Positions 1 to 8,296 of a stretch of 18,416 bases of DNA are shown piece by piece. A model generated the notes under the pieces. It saw nothing but the letters and a program-made list of their open reading frames with translations, made no database searches and had not been told where the DNA came from. Positions within the stretch are counted from its first letter, which is position 1. Every line of letters starts with the position of its first letter. The DNA is taken from contig CAYSOX010000018.1 in assembly GCA_964432825.1 (NCBI GenBank), positions 1-18,416 of the forward strand, in the 5' to 3' direction. Origin of the DNA: UMGS1908 sp964432825 (GTDB lineage: Bacteria; Bacillota; Clostridia; Christensenellales; UBA1242). The position numbers and the translations under genes were made by a program.

Positions 1-552
1 GTGGTAAACAAATTTTTCCCAAATATTACAACTGGTCAAATAGTGATGATTGTAGATGGTGCCGTAGTTGTTTTAAGCGCAATTTGCTACAATAGTTTAG
101 CACTTCCACTATACGCCCTTATTACAATTTTTGTCTGCGGAAAGGTTTCAGATGTTTTTGTGGATGGTGTAAAATCCTTGCGTGCCTATTACATTTTAAC
201 CGATAAAAAGGATGAAATTTCAACCCGCATTATAAACGAACTAGATAAAGGTGTTACAAACATAAGTTGTGTAGGTATGTATACCCATAAAGAAAAAAAT
301 ATGCTTTTAGTAATTTTAAGACGCTCTCAAATAATGCAATTAAAACAAATTGTTAAAGAAACCGACCCAAACTCTTTTATGTTTTCAAACCTTGTTAAAG
401 AAGCATACGGCGAAGGTTTTACGGCATACAACTTAAAAAACACTAAACTTAAAAGCACAACCGAAGCACCACACTCAACAACCCCTGAATTTGAAATTAA
501 AACCTCAACCATTGACACCTCTGAAAATAAAACTTCAGAAAACAATTTTTAA
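1..552 (+). CDS. YitT family membrane protein, C-terminal part (5' end outside window)
   Basis: This is the 3' part of a YitT/DUF2179 integral membrane protein. The frame is open to base 1, and the GTG there is probably an internal valine, since family members are usually about 280-300 residues and only 183 are present. Residues about 13-50 form one or two hydrophobic membrane segments. Residues about 75-140 match the soluble DUF2179 domain: an alpha/beta region with the pattern 'GVT..' followed by 'GMYTHKEKNMLLVILRRSQ' and a final D-P-x-S/A-F-like stretch (TDPNSFMF). The last 35 residues are a low-complexity Thr/Ser/Glu/Asn tail not typical of the family. It points toward the minus-strand glucosidase and shares a terminator with it. 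The transported substrate of this family is not established, so no specific function is claimed. Confidence 0.8.
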   Translation: MVNKFFPNITTGQIVMIVDGAVVVLSAICYNSLALPLYALITIFVCGKVSDVFVDGVKSLRAYYILTDKKDEISTRIINELDKGVTNISCVGMYTHKEKNMLLVILRRSQIMQLKQIVKETDPNSFMFSNLVKEAYGEGFTAYNLKNTKLKSTTEAPHSTTPEFEIKTSTIDTSENKTSENNF

Positions 553-615
553 TAGTCTGTTATATAAAAACAATTTTGAAATATTTTTTATGACAAAAAA
601 TTTTAAGTACAACTA

Positions 616-665
616 AAAAGACAATCATAAATTGGATTTTCAACCAAAAATAATGATTGTCTTTT
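616..665. terminator. Bidirectional intrinsic terminator between convergent genes
   Basis: A perfect 13-bp stem (616-628 with 653-665) surrounds a 24-base loop. The left arm begins with AAAA and the right arm ends with TTTT followed by more T-rich sequence, so it can act on both strands. It lies between the stop of the YitT-like gene (552) and the stop of the minus-strand glucosidase (682). Confidence 0.75.
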
Positions 666-681
666 AATTTTTAAAAAAAAT

Positions 682-2316
682 TTAACTCTGTATAATTTTT
701 CGTTTTAATACAACAGCCTCAAATGGACTAAGTTCTCCTCTTACAACTTCACCATAGTTTGTATACATTATCTCACCTGCTGGCAAAAGGAATTTTTTAA
801 CATCTTCCGTTAAATTAACTATAACTTCAAATTCTTCACCGCCATTATTCCTTTTATATCTTACAACACCTTTTGGGGCATGCAAAAATGTGCAAGTTCC
901 GTAACAAAAGGTGTCCTTAAACTCTTTTCTAAGCGACAATAATTTGCGGTATTCATTTAACGCCGAATGCTCCTCTGTTTGCTCAACCGCAACATTTAAT
1001 GAATGATAATTTGGATTCACCTTAAACCACGGGGTAGTTTCACTAAAACCTGCATTTATAGAACCATTCCACTGCATACAAGTCCTTGCATTATCCCTAC
1101 TTGAATGAATTAAATCTTCAAGAACTTTTTTCTTTTCTTCTTCAGTTTTTGCAAGGTTTAGCAAAGTCAAGGCGTTTACATCAACAAAATCTTTTTCGTT
1201 TTTAAAAGGATATCCCGTCATTGCCAATTCTTCGCCTTGATATATAATTGGTGTTCCGTTAAGCAAATACATTGCCGTACCAAATGCCGATGTACTTTTT
1301 GCTAATGCTTTTGTGTTTCCATACATTGACACAAGTCTTTGATAATCGTGATTAGTCCAAAATAATACCGACCAGCCACCTTCTTTTGAAAGTTTCGATT
1401 TTTGCTTTAGTGCTTTCACTATTTTTGAATAATTAATCTTCCCTGTTTTTGCATCAAAATTATTCAAGTGAGAAAAATCAAAAATCATATCCAATTCCGC
1501 ATTTTGAGGGTTTGTATATCTTAATTGTTCCGCAAAGGTTGGACACCCGCCCAATTCTCCCATTGTAACAACTTCACTATTCGTTTTAGCTTTTAAAACC
1601 TCCTTTAAAAACTTATGCGTGGAATTTAGATTTGAAAATTTTAAATAAGTTCTCCCCTTCTTTCCATCTTGAAATAAATCATCCTTACCTATATGGGAGA
1701 TAGCATCCATTCTAAACCCATCAACTCCAAGATTCACCCAAAACTCTATTATGTCTTGATAGTTTTCAATCGCTTTTTTGCAATTAAAATTGACATCGGG
1801 CATTTTTGCAGAAAATATTTTTAGAAAATATTGCCCGCGTTTTTCATTGTATTCCCAAGCACTTCCACCAAAAAAGGACTCCCAATTATTTGGAGGTTGA
1901 ATATTTCCATCCTTATCTATTTTAGGATTTTTCCAATAATAATAGTCTTCATAATCTGTAGCCTTTGCAACACTCTTTGTAAACCATTTATGCTCAATTG
2001 AAGTATGATTAATAACCATATCAATAATAATTTTAAGCCCCATTGAATGTGCTCGCTTAATTAACGCCTTTAGTTCGTCCATAGAACCAAATTCAGACAA
2101 CACCTTTTTATAATCTCTTATATCATAGCCATTATCATCCATAGGCGAATCAAAAAAAGGACTTATCCAAATAAAGTCAACACCCAAATTTTTAATATAG
2201 TCCAACTTGTTTGTTACACCGGCTATATCACCAATTCCATCACCATTTGAATCATAAAAACTTTTTAAATATATTTGATAGCCTATGGCTTCTTTCCACC
2301 ATCGTTTTTGTTCCAT
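682..2316 (-). CDS. GH13 alpha-glucosidase (oligo-1,6-glucosidase / maltase group)
   Basis: A cytoplasmic glycoside hydrolase family 13 enzyme that releases glucose from the non-reducing ends of short alpha-glucans. The 544 residues match the usual 540-560. Visible features are the N-terminal barrel start 'WWKEAIGYQIYLKSF', the calcium-loop-like DSNGDGIGD (22-30), region I with Asp99/His104 (DMVINHT), nucleophile Asp204 in GFRMDAI, acid/base Glu254 (MGELGG), and His323/Asp324 (TNHDYQR). The residue after the nucleophile is Ala205; in this group Val there goes with alpha-1,6 preference and Ala/Thr with alpha-1,4, so maltase-type activity is inferred. NHDYQR differs from the more common NHDQPR. 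There is no signal peptide. The ATG start has GAGGGTG upstream (2321-2327) and its own promoter. No sugar transporter or sugar regulator gene is adjacent. Trehalose-6-phosphate hydrolase is a less likely alternative. Confidence 0.9.
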   Translation of the reverse strand: MEQKRWWKEAIGYQIYLKSFYDSNGDGIGDIAGVTNKLDYIKNLGVDFIWISPFFDSPMDDNGYDIRDYKKVLSEFGSMDELKALIKRAHSMGLKIIIDMVINHTSIEHKWFTKSVAKATDYEDYYYWKNPKIDKDGNIQPPNNWESFFGGSAWEYNEKRGQYFLKIFSAKMPDVNFNCKKAIENYQDIIEFWVNLGVDGFRMDAISHIGKDDLFQDGKKGRTYLKFSNLNSTHKFLKEVLKAKTNSEVVTMGELGGCPTFAEQLRYTNPQNAELDMIFDFSHLNNFDAKTGKINYSKIVKALKQKSKLSKEGGWSVLFWTNHDYQRLVSMYGNTKALAKSTSAFGTAMYLLNGTPIIYQGEELAMTGYPFKNEKDFVDVNALTLLNLAKTEEEKKKVLEDLIHSSRDNARTCMQWNGSINAGFSETTPWFKVNPNYHSLNVAVEQTEEHSALNEYRKLLSLRKEFKDTFCYGTCTFLHAPKGVVRYKRNNGGEEFEVIVNLTEDVKKFLLPAGEIMYTNYGEVVRGELSPFEAVVLKRKIIQS

Positions 2317-2346
2317 TATGCACCCTCTTATACTTTTTATATAAAA

Positions 2347-2375
2347 ATTATATCAAATTTTTAAGTCCTTGTAAA
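2347..2375 (-). promoter_or_regulatory. Sigma-A-type promoter for the alpha-glucosidase
   Basis: On the minus strand, TTTACA (2375-2370) is followed after 17 bases by a perfect TATAAT (2352-2347). The expected start is near 2340, giving a leader of about 24 bases that includes the GAGGGTG ribosome binding site. The -35 box begins only four bases after the end of the hairpin at 2379-2416, so termination of pheT and initiation of the glucosidase occupy almost the same DNA. Confidence 0.8.
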
Positions 2376-2378
2376 ATA

Positions 2379-2416
2379 AATTCAGCAGATAGTAAAATTT
2401 TACCATCTACTGAATT
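2379..2416 (-). terminator. Hairpin, likely terminator of the obg-pheST transcript
   Basis: As minus-strand RNA, this 38-base segment folds into an almost continuous hairpin. Its outer arms 2410-2416 and 2379-2385 are CTGAATT-type, and the centre is the self-complementary GTAAAATTTTAC. The only two non-Watson-Crick positions are G-U pairs on the minus strand and would be C-A mismatches on the plus strand, which supports function in minus-strand RNA. It is preceded by an A-rich run and followed by TATTTTAC, a weak U-tract. It lies 204 bases after the pheT stop. Because it directly precedes the glucosidase promoter, an operator role is an alternative. Confidence 0.55.
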
Positions 2417-2619
2417 ATTTTTTAACCTTTTATTTAGTTACATTATAATTTGTTTTATTAGTATATGCTTAAGAAAGAAATTTTCGCATTGCTCAAATTT
2501 AATACATTCGAACTTGCAAAACAGACATTTTGTCTTTCTAGTATGTTGCAACAGTTTTAAACCACCTAAAACTATCACATACCTTTAGTTTCTATCGATA
2601 TAAACTAACCTCGCAAAAA
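2417..2619. other. Intergenic stretch after pheT, no gene seen
   Basis: There is no convincing coding frame here. The one clear structure is a 7-bp inverted repeat, TTAGTTT/AAACTAA (2585-2591 and 2602-2608), around CTATCGATAT. It starts about 12 bases past the pheT stop codon. It lacks a U-tract, so it is not called a terminator; it could protect the 3' end of the mRNA. Confidence 0.4.
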
Positions 2620-4998
2620 TTATCTTAAATTGATTGATGCATTTTTAAAATGGTCGGTTATTCTTTTTGTAAAACCTTCAATTTCTCCATTGCTCAATGT
2701 ATGCTCGTTTGAACAAATTGTAAATCTAATAGTTTCCGAACGGAACCCTTTAAAATCTTTACTTTCATACACATCTATCAATTTATATTGAACATTAAAC
2801 TTACATCTAAACTCACTAATAAGTTTTTGAATATCTGCAAAAGTCATATTTTTTGGCACCAAAAAGTTAAAGTCTAAATCTACTGATTGATATTTAGAAA
2901 TAGGTTTATAAGTTTTTGATTCGCTATTTTCAACCATAAACTTGTTAAAATCTATTTCCGCCATACATACATTAATTTTCTTATCAAATTTAGCCTTAAG
3001 TTCTGGATGCATAACGCCAAATGAACCAACATTTTCTCCATTAACCAAAACATCGGTACACATATTTGGATGATACAACTTTAAATCTGAATCTCCCGTG
3101 TAGGAAATTGTTTGTTTTGAAAGTGAAGTTGCTAAATTTTCAATTATTTTCTTCGTTTCAAAATACATTTCCTTTTCAGATGCCTTTGTGCTAGACATTA
3201 ATATAGCCAAATGTTTCTCTTCAATCGCCAAATTGTCCTCATCTAACCCAACAACCACTCTTCCAATCTCTTCAATTTTAACCTCTTCGAAACTATTTCT
3301 ATTTTCATCAAAGAACTTAATTAATGTTGGAAGCAATTGACTTCTAAGTCCGCTTTGACCACTGTTTGAACTATCCAAAAGTTGAAGAAAACTTTGTGTT
3401 TCAATACCCTTTGATTCATTGAAATCAGCATAATTCCAAATGTAACTATGAACCTCACTAAACCCATACTTTTCAGCAAGCAATCTTTTTGTTTTGTATT
3501 CCATAATGTGTCTAAAATCTTGTGCTTTTGGAGTAACTGACATACTTAGTGTTTCTGGTACAATATTATCATATCCATACAGCCTTGCAATTTCTTCAAC
3601 AATATCTTCTTTGATTGAAATATCTTTTGTTGCTCTAAATGATGGGACTAAAACTTCAACATCGTTTCCGCTAGTTTTTAAAATTTCAAAACCAAGTTTT
3701 TTTAATGTTTCAACAATAAATTCGTTAGAAATTGTTTGAACACCTATTCTTTTTCTTATAAAATCTGTAGAAAAATTGATTTTAATTTCCTTTTTAGGAG
3801 TTGTACGAACATCGCCAAGTGAAGATGTTATAACAATATCCTTATCAATATCGCTTAAAAGTTTAACAAGTCTTCCAATTGCAAGTGTAGTAAGTTCTGG
3901 GTCAAGCGACTTTTCATATCTTTGCGAAGCATCGGTTACTAGTCCAATCGCTTTTGAAGTTTTCCTTATTGCAGAAGATTCAAAAACCGCACTTTCAAGT
4001 AAAAATCCAGTTGTATCATCACTAATGCCCGAAAGTTTTCCGCCCTTAATTCCAGCAATTGCGACTGGAGTATTTTGAGTATCACAAATCAACAGCGAAC
4101 CTTTTTCAATTTTATGAGTTTCGCCTTCCAATGTTAAAAGTTCTTCTCCTGCTTCCGCCTCTCTAACAATTATGCCTTTAACCATTTTACTATCAAATGC
4201 ATGCATAGGGGTACCAAGTTCAAGCATCAAATAATTTGTTAAGTCTGCAAGCAAATTTATATCTCTCAAACCACAATAGTTAAGTCTAAGTTTCATAATT
4301 CTAGGTGACTTTTTAACGGTTACATTTTCCACATCTAATGCCGAATATCTCAAGCATTTATTAGTTTTTACATCAATGGTTGGAGCATTTAATCCTTGAA
4401 GTTTTGCTAAATCTAATGTGTCATAAGGCTTTAATTCTCTATCAAAAATCACCGACAATTCTCTTGCAAATCCCATATGTCCCCATAAGTCAGGACGATT
4501 TGTAAGCGACTTATTGTCAACCTCTATCAAACAATCCTCTACTGGGAGAACCGACTTAATATCTGTACCTAAAGGCACATTCAAATCCTTAAAATCAACA
4601 ATACCATCATCGTCACTTCCAATTCCAAGTTCGGCTTCTGAGCAACACATTCCAAAACTATCAATTCCAGCAAGTCTTGCTTTTTTAATTTTATGTCCCG
4701 CTACCATACCACCAATTCTAACAAGCGCAGTCACCATTCCAGCATAAACATTTGGTGCTCCAGTTGCAATTTGTAAATTCTCACCACTGCCATCGTTTAC
4801 CGAAAGTAAATTTAAATGCGTTCCCTCAACTTTTTCGCAAGTCTCAACTCTTGCAACTACGACATCCTGCATATCGCTACCCGCATATTTAACTTCTTCA
4901 ACTTCGGCGGTTGATAGTGTTATCTTTTTTACAATTTCTTCAGCAGTTAAACCCTCAAGGTCTACCAATTCTTTTAACCAATTTAATGAAATAATCAT
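2620..4998 (-). CDS. pheT: Phenylalanyl-tRNA synthetase beta subunit
   Basis: The beta chain of the alpha2-beta2 enzyme that charges tRNA-Phe. Using the ATG at 4998 gives 792 residues, normal for bacteria. Residues about 1-30 begin 'MIISLNWLKELV'; the OB-fold tRNA-binding domain covers about 40-150; the conserved 'IEVDNKSLTNRPD' stretch is at about 158-170; B3/B4 editing and B5 domains follow; and the C-terminal anticodon-binding FDX-ACB domain begins near 'KPISKYQSVDLDF' and runs to the end. The frame extends ten codons further to an ATG at 5028 inside pheS, but AAGGAG at 5005-5010 lies six bases before the 4998 ATG and MIISLNW is the family N-terminus, so 4998 is preferred. pheS ends 13 bases upstream, giving coupled expression of the two subunits. 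It is the last gene of the operon. Confidence 0.97.
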   Translation of the reverse strand: MIISLNWLKELVDLEGLTAEEIVKKITLSTAEVEEVKYAGSDMQDVVVARVETCEKVEGTHLNLLSVNDGSGENLQIATGAPNVYAGMVTALVRIGGMVAGHKIKKARLAGIDSFGMCCSEAELGIGSDDDGIVDFKDLNVPLGTDIKSVLPVEDCLIEVDNKSLTNRPDLWGHMGFARELSVIFDRELKPYDTLDLAKLQGLNAPTIDVKTNKCLRYSALDVENVTVKKSPRIMKLRLNYCGLRDINLLADLTNYLMLELGTPMHAFDSKMVKGIIVREAEAGEELLTLEGETHKIEKGSLLICDTQNTPVAIAGIKGGKLSGISDDTTGFLLESAVFESSAIRKTSKAIGLVTDASQRYEKSLDPELTTLAIGRLVKLLSDIDKDIVITSSLGDVRTTPKKEIKINFSTDFIRKRIGVQTISNEFIVETLKKLGFEILKTSGNDVEVLVPSFRATKDISIKEDIVEEIARLYGYDNIVPETLSMSVTPKAQDFRHIMEYKTKRLLAEKYGFSEVHSYIWNYADFNESKGIETQSFLQLLDSSNSGQSGLRSQLLPTLIKFFDENRNSFEEVKIEEIGRVVVGLDEDNLAIEEKHLAILMSSTKASEKEMYFETKKIIENLATSLSKQTISYTGDSDLKLYHPNMCTDVLVNGENVGSFGVMHPELKAKFDKKINVCMAEIDFNKFMVENSESKTYKPISKYQSVDLDFNFLVPKNMTFADIQKLISEFRCKFNVQYKLIDVYESKDFKGFRSETIRFTICSNEHTLSNGEIEGFTKRITDHFKNASINLR

Positions 4999-5004
4999 AA
5001 TCTT

Positions 5005-5010
5005 CTCCTT
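5005..5010 (-). promoter_or_regulatory. Ribosome binding site deciding the pheT start
   Basis: AAGGAG on the minus strand lies six bases before the ATG at 4998 and directly after the pheS stop (5012-5014). It supports the shorter pheT protein over the start at 5028. Confidence 0.85.
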
Positions 5011-5011
5011 T

Positions 5012-6052
5012 TTACATATCAAGTCCAAATTGTTTTAAAACTTTTAAATTACCACTATTAAGCCATCTAATATCATCAATTTTAGACTTAATCATAACAA
5101 GCCTATCAAGTCCAAGTCCAAATGCAAAACCACTATATTTTTCGCTATCTACCCCCGCTTCTTTTAAAACATTAGGGTGAATCATTCCGCATGGGCAAAG
5201 TTCTATCCACGAACCATGTTTACACACACTACACCCCTCGCCATCGCAGAACGGACAAAATACATCAAGTTCAAAACTTGGTTCGGTAAATGGGAAAAAC
5301 CCAGGGCGTAATCTAACTTGAATTTCTTTGCCAAACACTTTACTCAACATTTCTTTCATAAAGTAAATAAGGTTAGAAACTGAAACATTTTCATCTACAA
5401 CAACACCTTCCATTTGGAAGAATGTTGTTTCGTGCGAATGGTCTATAGCCTCATTTCTATAGCATCGTCCTGGGAAAATAGCACGAACATGCCCACCATA
5501 CTTTCTTAATATTGCATTTTGAAGTGCCGAAGTTTGAGTTTTTAAAACCTCACCATTACTTAACCAAAAAGTATCTTGAACATCCCTCGCAGGGTGTGTT
5601 GCCGGAACATTTACCGAATCAAAACACTCATATTCGGTTACAACTTCACGACCATCTTCAACCACAAACCCCATAGATTTAAAGACATCTTCCAACTGCT
5701 GTTGAACAATGGTTCTAGGATGCAAAGACCCCACTCCACTATCAATCGGCATGGTAATATCAACCTTTTCACTACCGCCAATTTCAGCCTTAATTTTTTG
5801 CTCTTCCAAAAGTTCCTTTTTTGCACTAATTGCACTTTCAATCTTTTGTTTTAGGGTGTTAATTTTCATTCCAGCCTCTCTTTTAAACTCCACCGCAACA
5901 TCACGAAGTAATCCCATAATTTCGGTAAGTTTTCCCTTTTTCCCCGTAAACTCAACTCTAACTTTTTCAAGTTCGTTTAAATCATTGCAATTTGAATATC
6001 TTTCATCAAATTCTTTTTCAGCGACTTCTACCGCATTTTTAATATTTTCCAT
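5012..6052 (-). CDS. pheS: Phenylalanyl-tRNA synthetase alpha subunit
   Basis: The catalytic class II subunit that forms phenylalanyl-adenylate and attaches Phe to tRNA-Phe together with PheT. It has 346 residues, the usual size. An N-terminal coiled-coil arm (about 1-95) is followed by the catalytic core: motif 1 around 'HPRTIVQQQLEDVF' (111-124), motif 2 'FPGRCYRNEAIDHSHETTFFQ' in part (from 193), the substrate region 'FTEPSFELDVF' (255-265) and motif 3 'GLGLDRL' (312-318). Between them is a cysteine cluster, C266xxC269 and C274xxC277, followed by C286 and C288. The first four resemble a zinc-knuckle-like insertion found in many Gram-positive PheS. ATG at 6052 is preceded by AGGAG, which overlaps the yhbY stop region, so translation is probably coupled. 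No T-box precedes the gene. Confidence 0.97.
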   Translation of the reverse strand: MENIKNAVEVAEKEFDERYSNCNDLNELEKVRVEFTGKKGKLTEIMGLLRDVAVEFKREAGMKINTLKQKIESAISAKKELLEEQKIKAEIGGSEKVDITMPIDSGVGSLHPRTIVQQQLEDVFKSMGFVVEDGREVVTEYECFDSVNVPATHPARDVQDTFWLSNGEVLKTQTSALQNAILRKYGGHVRAIFPGRCYRNEAIDHSHETTFFQMEGVVVDENVSVSNLIYFMKEMLSKVFGKEIQVRLRPGFFPFTEPSFELDVFCPFCDGEGCSVCKHGSWIELCPCGMIHPNVLKEAGVDSEKYSGFAFGLGLDRLVMIKSKIDDIRWLNSGNLKVLKQFGLDM

Positions 6053-6061
6053 ATTTTTCTC

Positions 6062-6358
6062 CTAACAAATCTCTATGTGTTTAACATTCTTTTTTGTACT
6101 TTTTCTATAAAGAATAATCTTTCTACCAACGACTCCCACAACTTCGGCTTTTAAAATATTAGCCAACTCATTCGCAAGTGCCTTAGGTTCACAATCGGAA
6201 TTTTGTAAAATATTAATTTTAATAAGTTCTCTTGTGTCTAAAACTGCATCAATAGAAAACAAAACATCTTCATCAATTTCACCCTTTCCTAATTGCACCA
6301 CAGGGTCTAACAGTTGTGCCTTCGCTCGCAAAAATGCTCTATTTTTACTAGTTAACAT
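6062..6358 (-). CDS. yhbY: YhbY family ribosome-assembly RNA-binding protein (CRM domain)
   Basis: A small single CRM-domain protein of the YhbY family, which binds pre-50S ribosomal particles and helps large-subunit assembly. From the ATG at 6358 it has 98 residues, typical of the family. It begins 'MLTSKNRAFLRAKAQ' and has the core 'VVQLGKGEIDEDVL' and 'LDTRELIKINIL', then a Lys-rich C-terminus. A longer frame starts at 6376 inside the obg stop region, but AAGGAGG at 6364-6370 lies five bases upstream of 6358 and the family starts with 'LT.K.R.FLR', so the shorter form is chosen. It sits between obg and pheS; the obg-yhbY pairing is common in Bacillota and fits their shared role in 50S maturation. 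Confidence 0.92.
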   Translation of the reverse strand: MLTSKNRAFLRAKAQLLDPVVQLGKGEIDEDVLFSIDAVLDTRELIKINILQNSDCEPKALANELANILKAEVVGVVGRKIILYRKSTKKNVKHIEIC

Positions 6359-6363
6359 CCTAT

Positions 6364-6370
6364 CCTCCTT
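6364..6370 (-). promoter_or_regulatory. Ribosome binding site deciding the yhbY start
   Basis: AAGGAGG on the minus strand overlaps the obg stop codon (6369-6371) and lies five bases before the ATG at 6358, supporting that start and translational coupling with obg. Confidence 0.85.
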
Positions 6371-7646
6371 AATCATCTATAAATTCAAAATCAAAATCTG
6401 CAATCCTTACAGTATCGCCATCTTTTGCACCTAATTTTCTTAAATGCTTAATAATGCCCTTGTCTTTCATTATTTTTTGGAAATATGCAAAACTTTGTGA
6501 ATCACTTAAAACTACATTTCTTATAAGTTCATCAACAAACCCACCTATAACAACATAAGCACCATCATCATCTCGAACAATCTCATAACTTGTTGGGTCG
6601 GCTTTTTTGTACTCAAACTTCTCAAACTTGATTGGCTCTGGCTTTGGCAATTTTTCAACCATTTTAACCGTTTTATCCAACAATTCTTCAAGTCCTGAAT
6701 GTGTAAATGCTGAAATGCAAACAACTTCAGGTGGATTTTTTGTTTTTGCTAAACGCGATTTAAAACTTTTAGCATTCTTTTCAGCATCAACTCCATCCAT
6801 TTTATTCAAAACAATTATTCGTGGAGTTTTCACAAGTTCTTTATCGTGCTTTTTAAGTTCATTCTCAATTATTCGGTAATCTTTATATGGGTCTCGCCCT
6901 TCTATTCCAGAAATATCAACAACCACCAAAAACAATCGAGTTCTTTCAATATGTCTTAAAAAATAATGTCCAAGACCCGCGCCTTCGCTAGCCCCCTCAA
7001 TAAGTCCCGGTATATCCGCTATTGTAAAGGACTTGCCATAAACTTTTGCGACACCCAAATTTGGAGAAAGTGTTGTAAATTGATAATTTGCAATCTTTGG
7101 TCGTGCTGAGGTTAAAACCGAAAGCAAAGTAGATTTGCCCGCATTTGGAAAGCCAACAAGTCCTACATCTGCAATTGTTTTCAACTCTAATATTAAGCAT
7201 TCTTCTTTAGTAATCTCGCCCGTTTGGGCGAATGTTGGAGATTTACGCCTGCTAGACTTAAACTTTGCATTTCCTCTTCCACCTTCACCGCCCTTCATCG
7301 CAACAACTTCATCACCATCATAAAACAAATCAGCCAAAATACCACCCGTCTCATTATCTTTAACCACCGTTCCACACGGAACTTTAATTAAAACATCTTC
7401 ACCACTTTTTCCAGTTGATGTATTAGTTCCACCAGCCCAACCATTTCCAGCCTTAAAACTTTTAGAATATCTAAACTCTCCTAAATCGGTAACATTTTTG
7501 TCGGCACGAATAATAATGTCGCCACCCCGACCACCATCACCGCCGTCTGGAGCACCAACTCTAACACATTTTGCCGTATGAAAAGAAACTTTGCCATTTC
7601 CACCATTTCCCGACTTTATAAATATTTTAACTCTATCATCATACAT
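6369..7646 (-). CDS. obg: Obg family GTPase (CgtA)
   Basis: An essential GTPase of 50S ribosome assembly and stress signalling. Its 425 residues match the long Gram-positive form with all three domains. The glycine-rich Obg fold spans about 1-158 (runs such as 'GAPDGGDGGRGGD'). The G domain covers about 159-325, with G1 GFPNAGKS (165-172), switch I around TTLSPN (191), G3 DIPGLIEGASEGAGLG (211-226), G4 NKMD (281-284) and G5 ISAF (311-314). The C-terminal OCT domain spans about 345-425. All nucleotide-binding motifs are intact. The ATG at 7646 lies 14 bases after the nth stop and is preceded by an AGAGGG-type ribosome binding site. It is transcribed with nth upstream and yhbY-pheST downstream. 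Confidence 0.97.
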   Translation of the reverse strand: MYDDRVKIFIKSGNGGNGKVSFHTAKCVRVGAPDGGDGGRGGDIIIRADKNVTDLGEFRYSKSFKAGNGWAGGTNTSTGKSGEDVLIKVPCGTVVKDNETGGILADLFYDGDEVVAMKGGEGGRGNAKFKSSRRKSPTFAQTGEITKEECLILELKTIADVGLVGFPNAGKSTLLSVLTSARPKIANYQFTTLSPNLGVAKVYGKSFTIADIPGLIEGASEGAGLGHYFLRHIERTRLFLVVVDISGIEGRDPYKDYRIIENELKKHDKELVKTPRIIVLNKMDGVDAEKNAKSFKSRLAKTKNPPEVVCISAFTHSGLEELLDKTVKMVEKLPKPEPIKFEKFEYKKADPTSYEIVRDDDGAYVVIGGFVDELIRNVVLSDSQSFAYFQKIMKDKGIIKHLRKLGAKDGDTVRIADFDFEFIDD

Positions 7647-7660
7647 AATCTTATATCCCT

Positions 7661-8284
7661 CTACTTCTCTAATTTCTTAGGACAAATCTCACTTATAAAA
7701 CAATTTTCACAATTCGGCTTTATTGCCTTACAAACCTCTCTTCCGTGCAAAACTAATGCATAATGCCCATCTCTCCACATACTTTTAGGTAAAACACTTT
7801 CTAACTTATGCATAGTCTTTGTTGGTGTTGACTCATCTGCAAGCCCTAGCCGTTTACTTAATCTAAAAACATGTGTATCAACGGCAATTGCTGGTTCTTT
7901 AAACCATACAGCAAGTACTACACTTGCAACCTTTTCCCCCACTCCGCTAAGCGTAATTAAATCTTGCCTGTTAGACGGAACCTCACCATTAAACCTAGTT
8001 AATATATCCGACGATGCCGATATAATACTCTTTGCTTTGTTATTATAAAAACCACAAGAATGAATATATTCCTTCAGTCTTTTCTCACCAAGGTTTAACA
8101 TTTTTTCGGGAGTATTTGCCACCTTAAACAATTCTTTAGTTACAATGTTTACCCTTTTGTCGGTGCATTGCGCCGAAAGTATAACCGCGACCAACAATTC
8201 ATAAGCCGAAGTGTAATCTAATGCACATTCATCTTTTGGATAGTTGTCAATTAATTTTTGAACAATCTCAACTTTGTTATTCAT
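7661..8284 (-). CDS. nth: Endonuclease III (base-excision DNA glycosylase/AP lyase)
   Basis: Removes oxidised pyrimidines and cuts abasic sites. From ATG 8284 it has 207 residues, the normal size. The helix-hairpin-helix 'LSGVGEKVASVVL' (112-124) carries the catalytic lysine (Lys118), and Asp136 in 'AVDTHVFRLSKRLGL' is the second catalytic residue. The [4Fe-4S] ligands are complete with C-x6-C-x2-C-x5-C spacing (Cys185, 192, 195, 201). The start is uncertain. GTG at 8293, four bases after the upstream stop, adds three residues; the AAAGG before ATG 8284 is only one base away and neither site has an ideal ribosome binding site, so re-initiation from the upstream HTH gene is likely. Confidence 0.95.
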   Translation of the reverse strand: MNNKVEIVQKLIDNYPKDECALDYTSAYELLVAVILSAQCTDKRVNIVTKELFKVANTPEKMLNLGEKRLKEYIHSCGFYNNKAKSIISASSDILTRFNGEVPSNRQDLITLSGVGEKVASVVLAVWFKEPAIAVDTHVFRLSKRLGLADESTPTKTMHKLESVLPKSMWRDGHYALVLHGREVCKAIKPNCENCFISEICPKKLEK

Positions 8285-8296
8285 ACCTTTCACCGC

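Noticed and set aside
2211..2588. Plus-strand 125-codon open frame over the glucosidase start and the spacer
   Set aside because: It overlaps a well-supported gene, its promoter and the hairpin on the other strand, has no ribosome binding site and encodes a Cys/Phe/His-rich sequence without domain features.
5638..5841. Minus-strand 67-codon frame inside pheS
   Set aside because: Alternative frame of pheS with no independent features.
6053..6368. T-box leader before pheST
   Set aside because: The bases before pheS code for YhbY and the spacer is only nine bases, so there is no room for a T-box.
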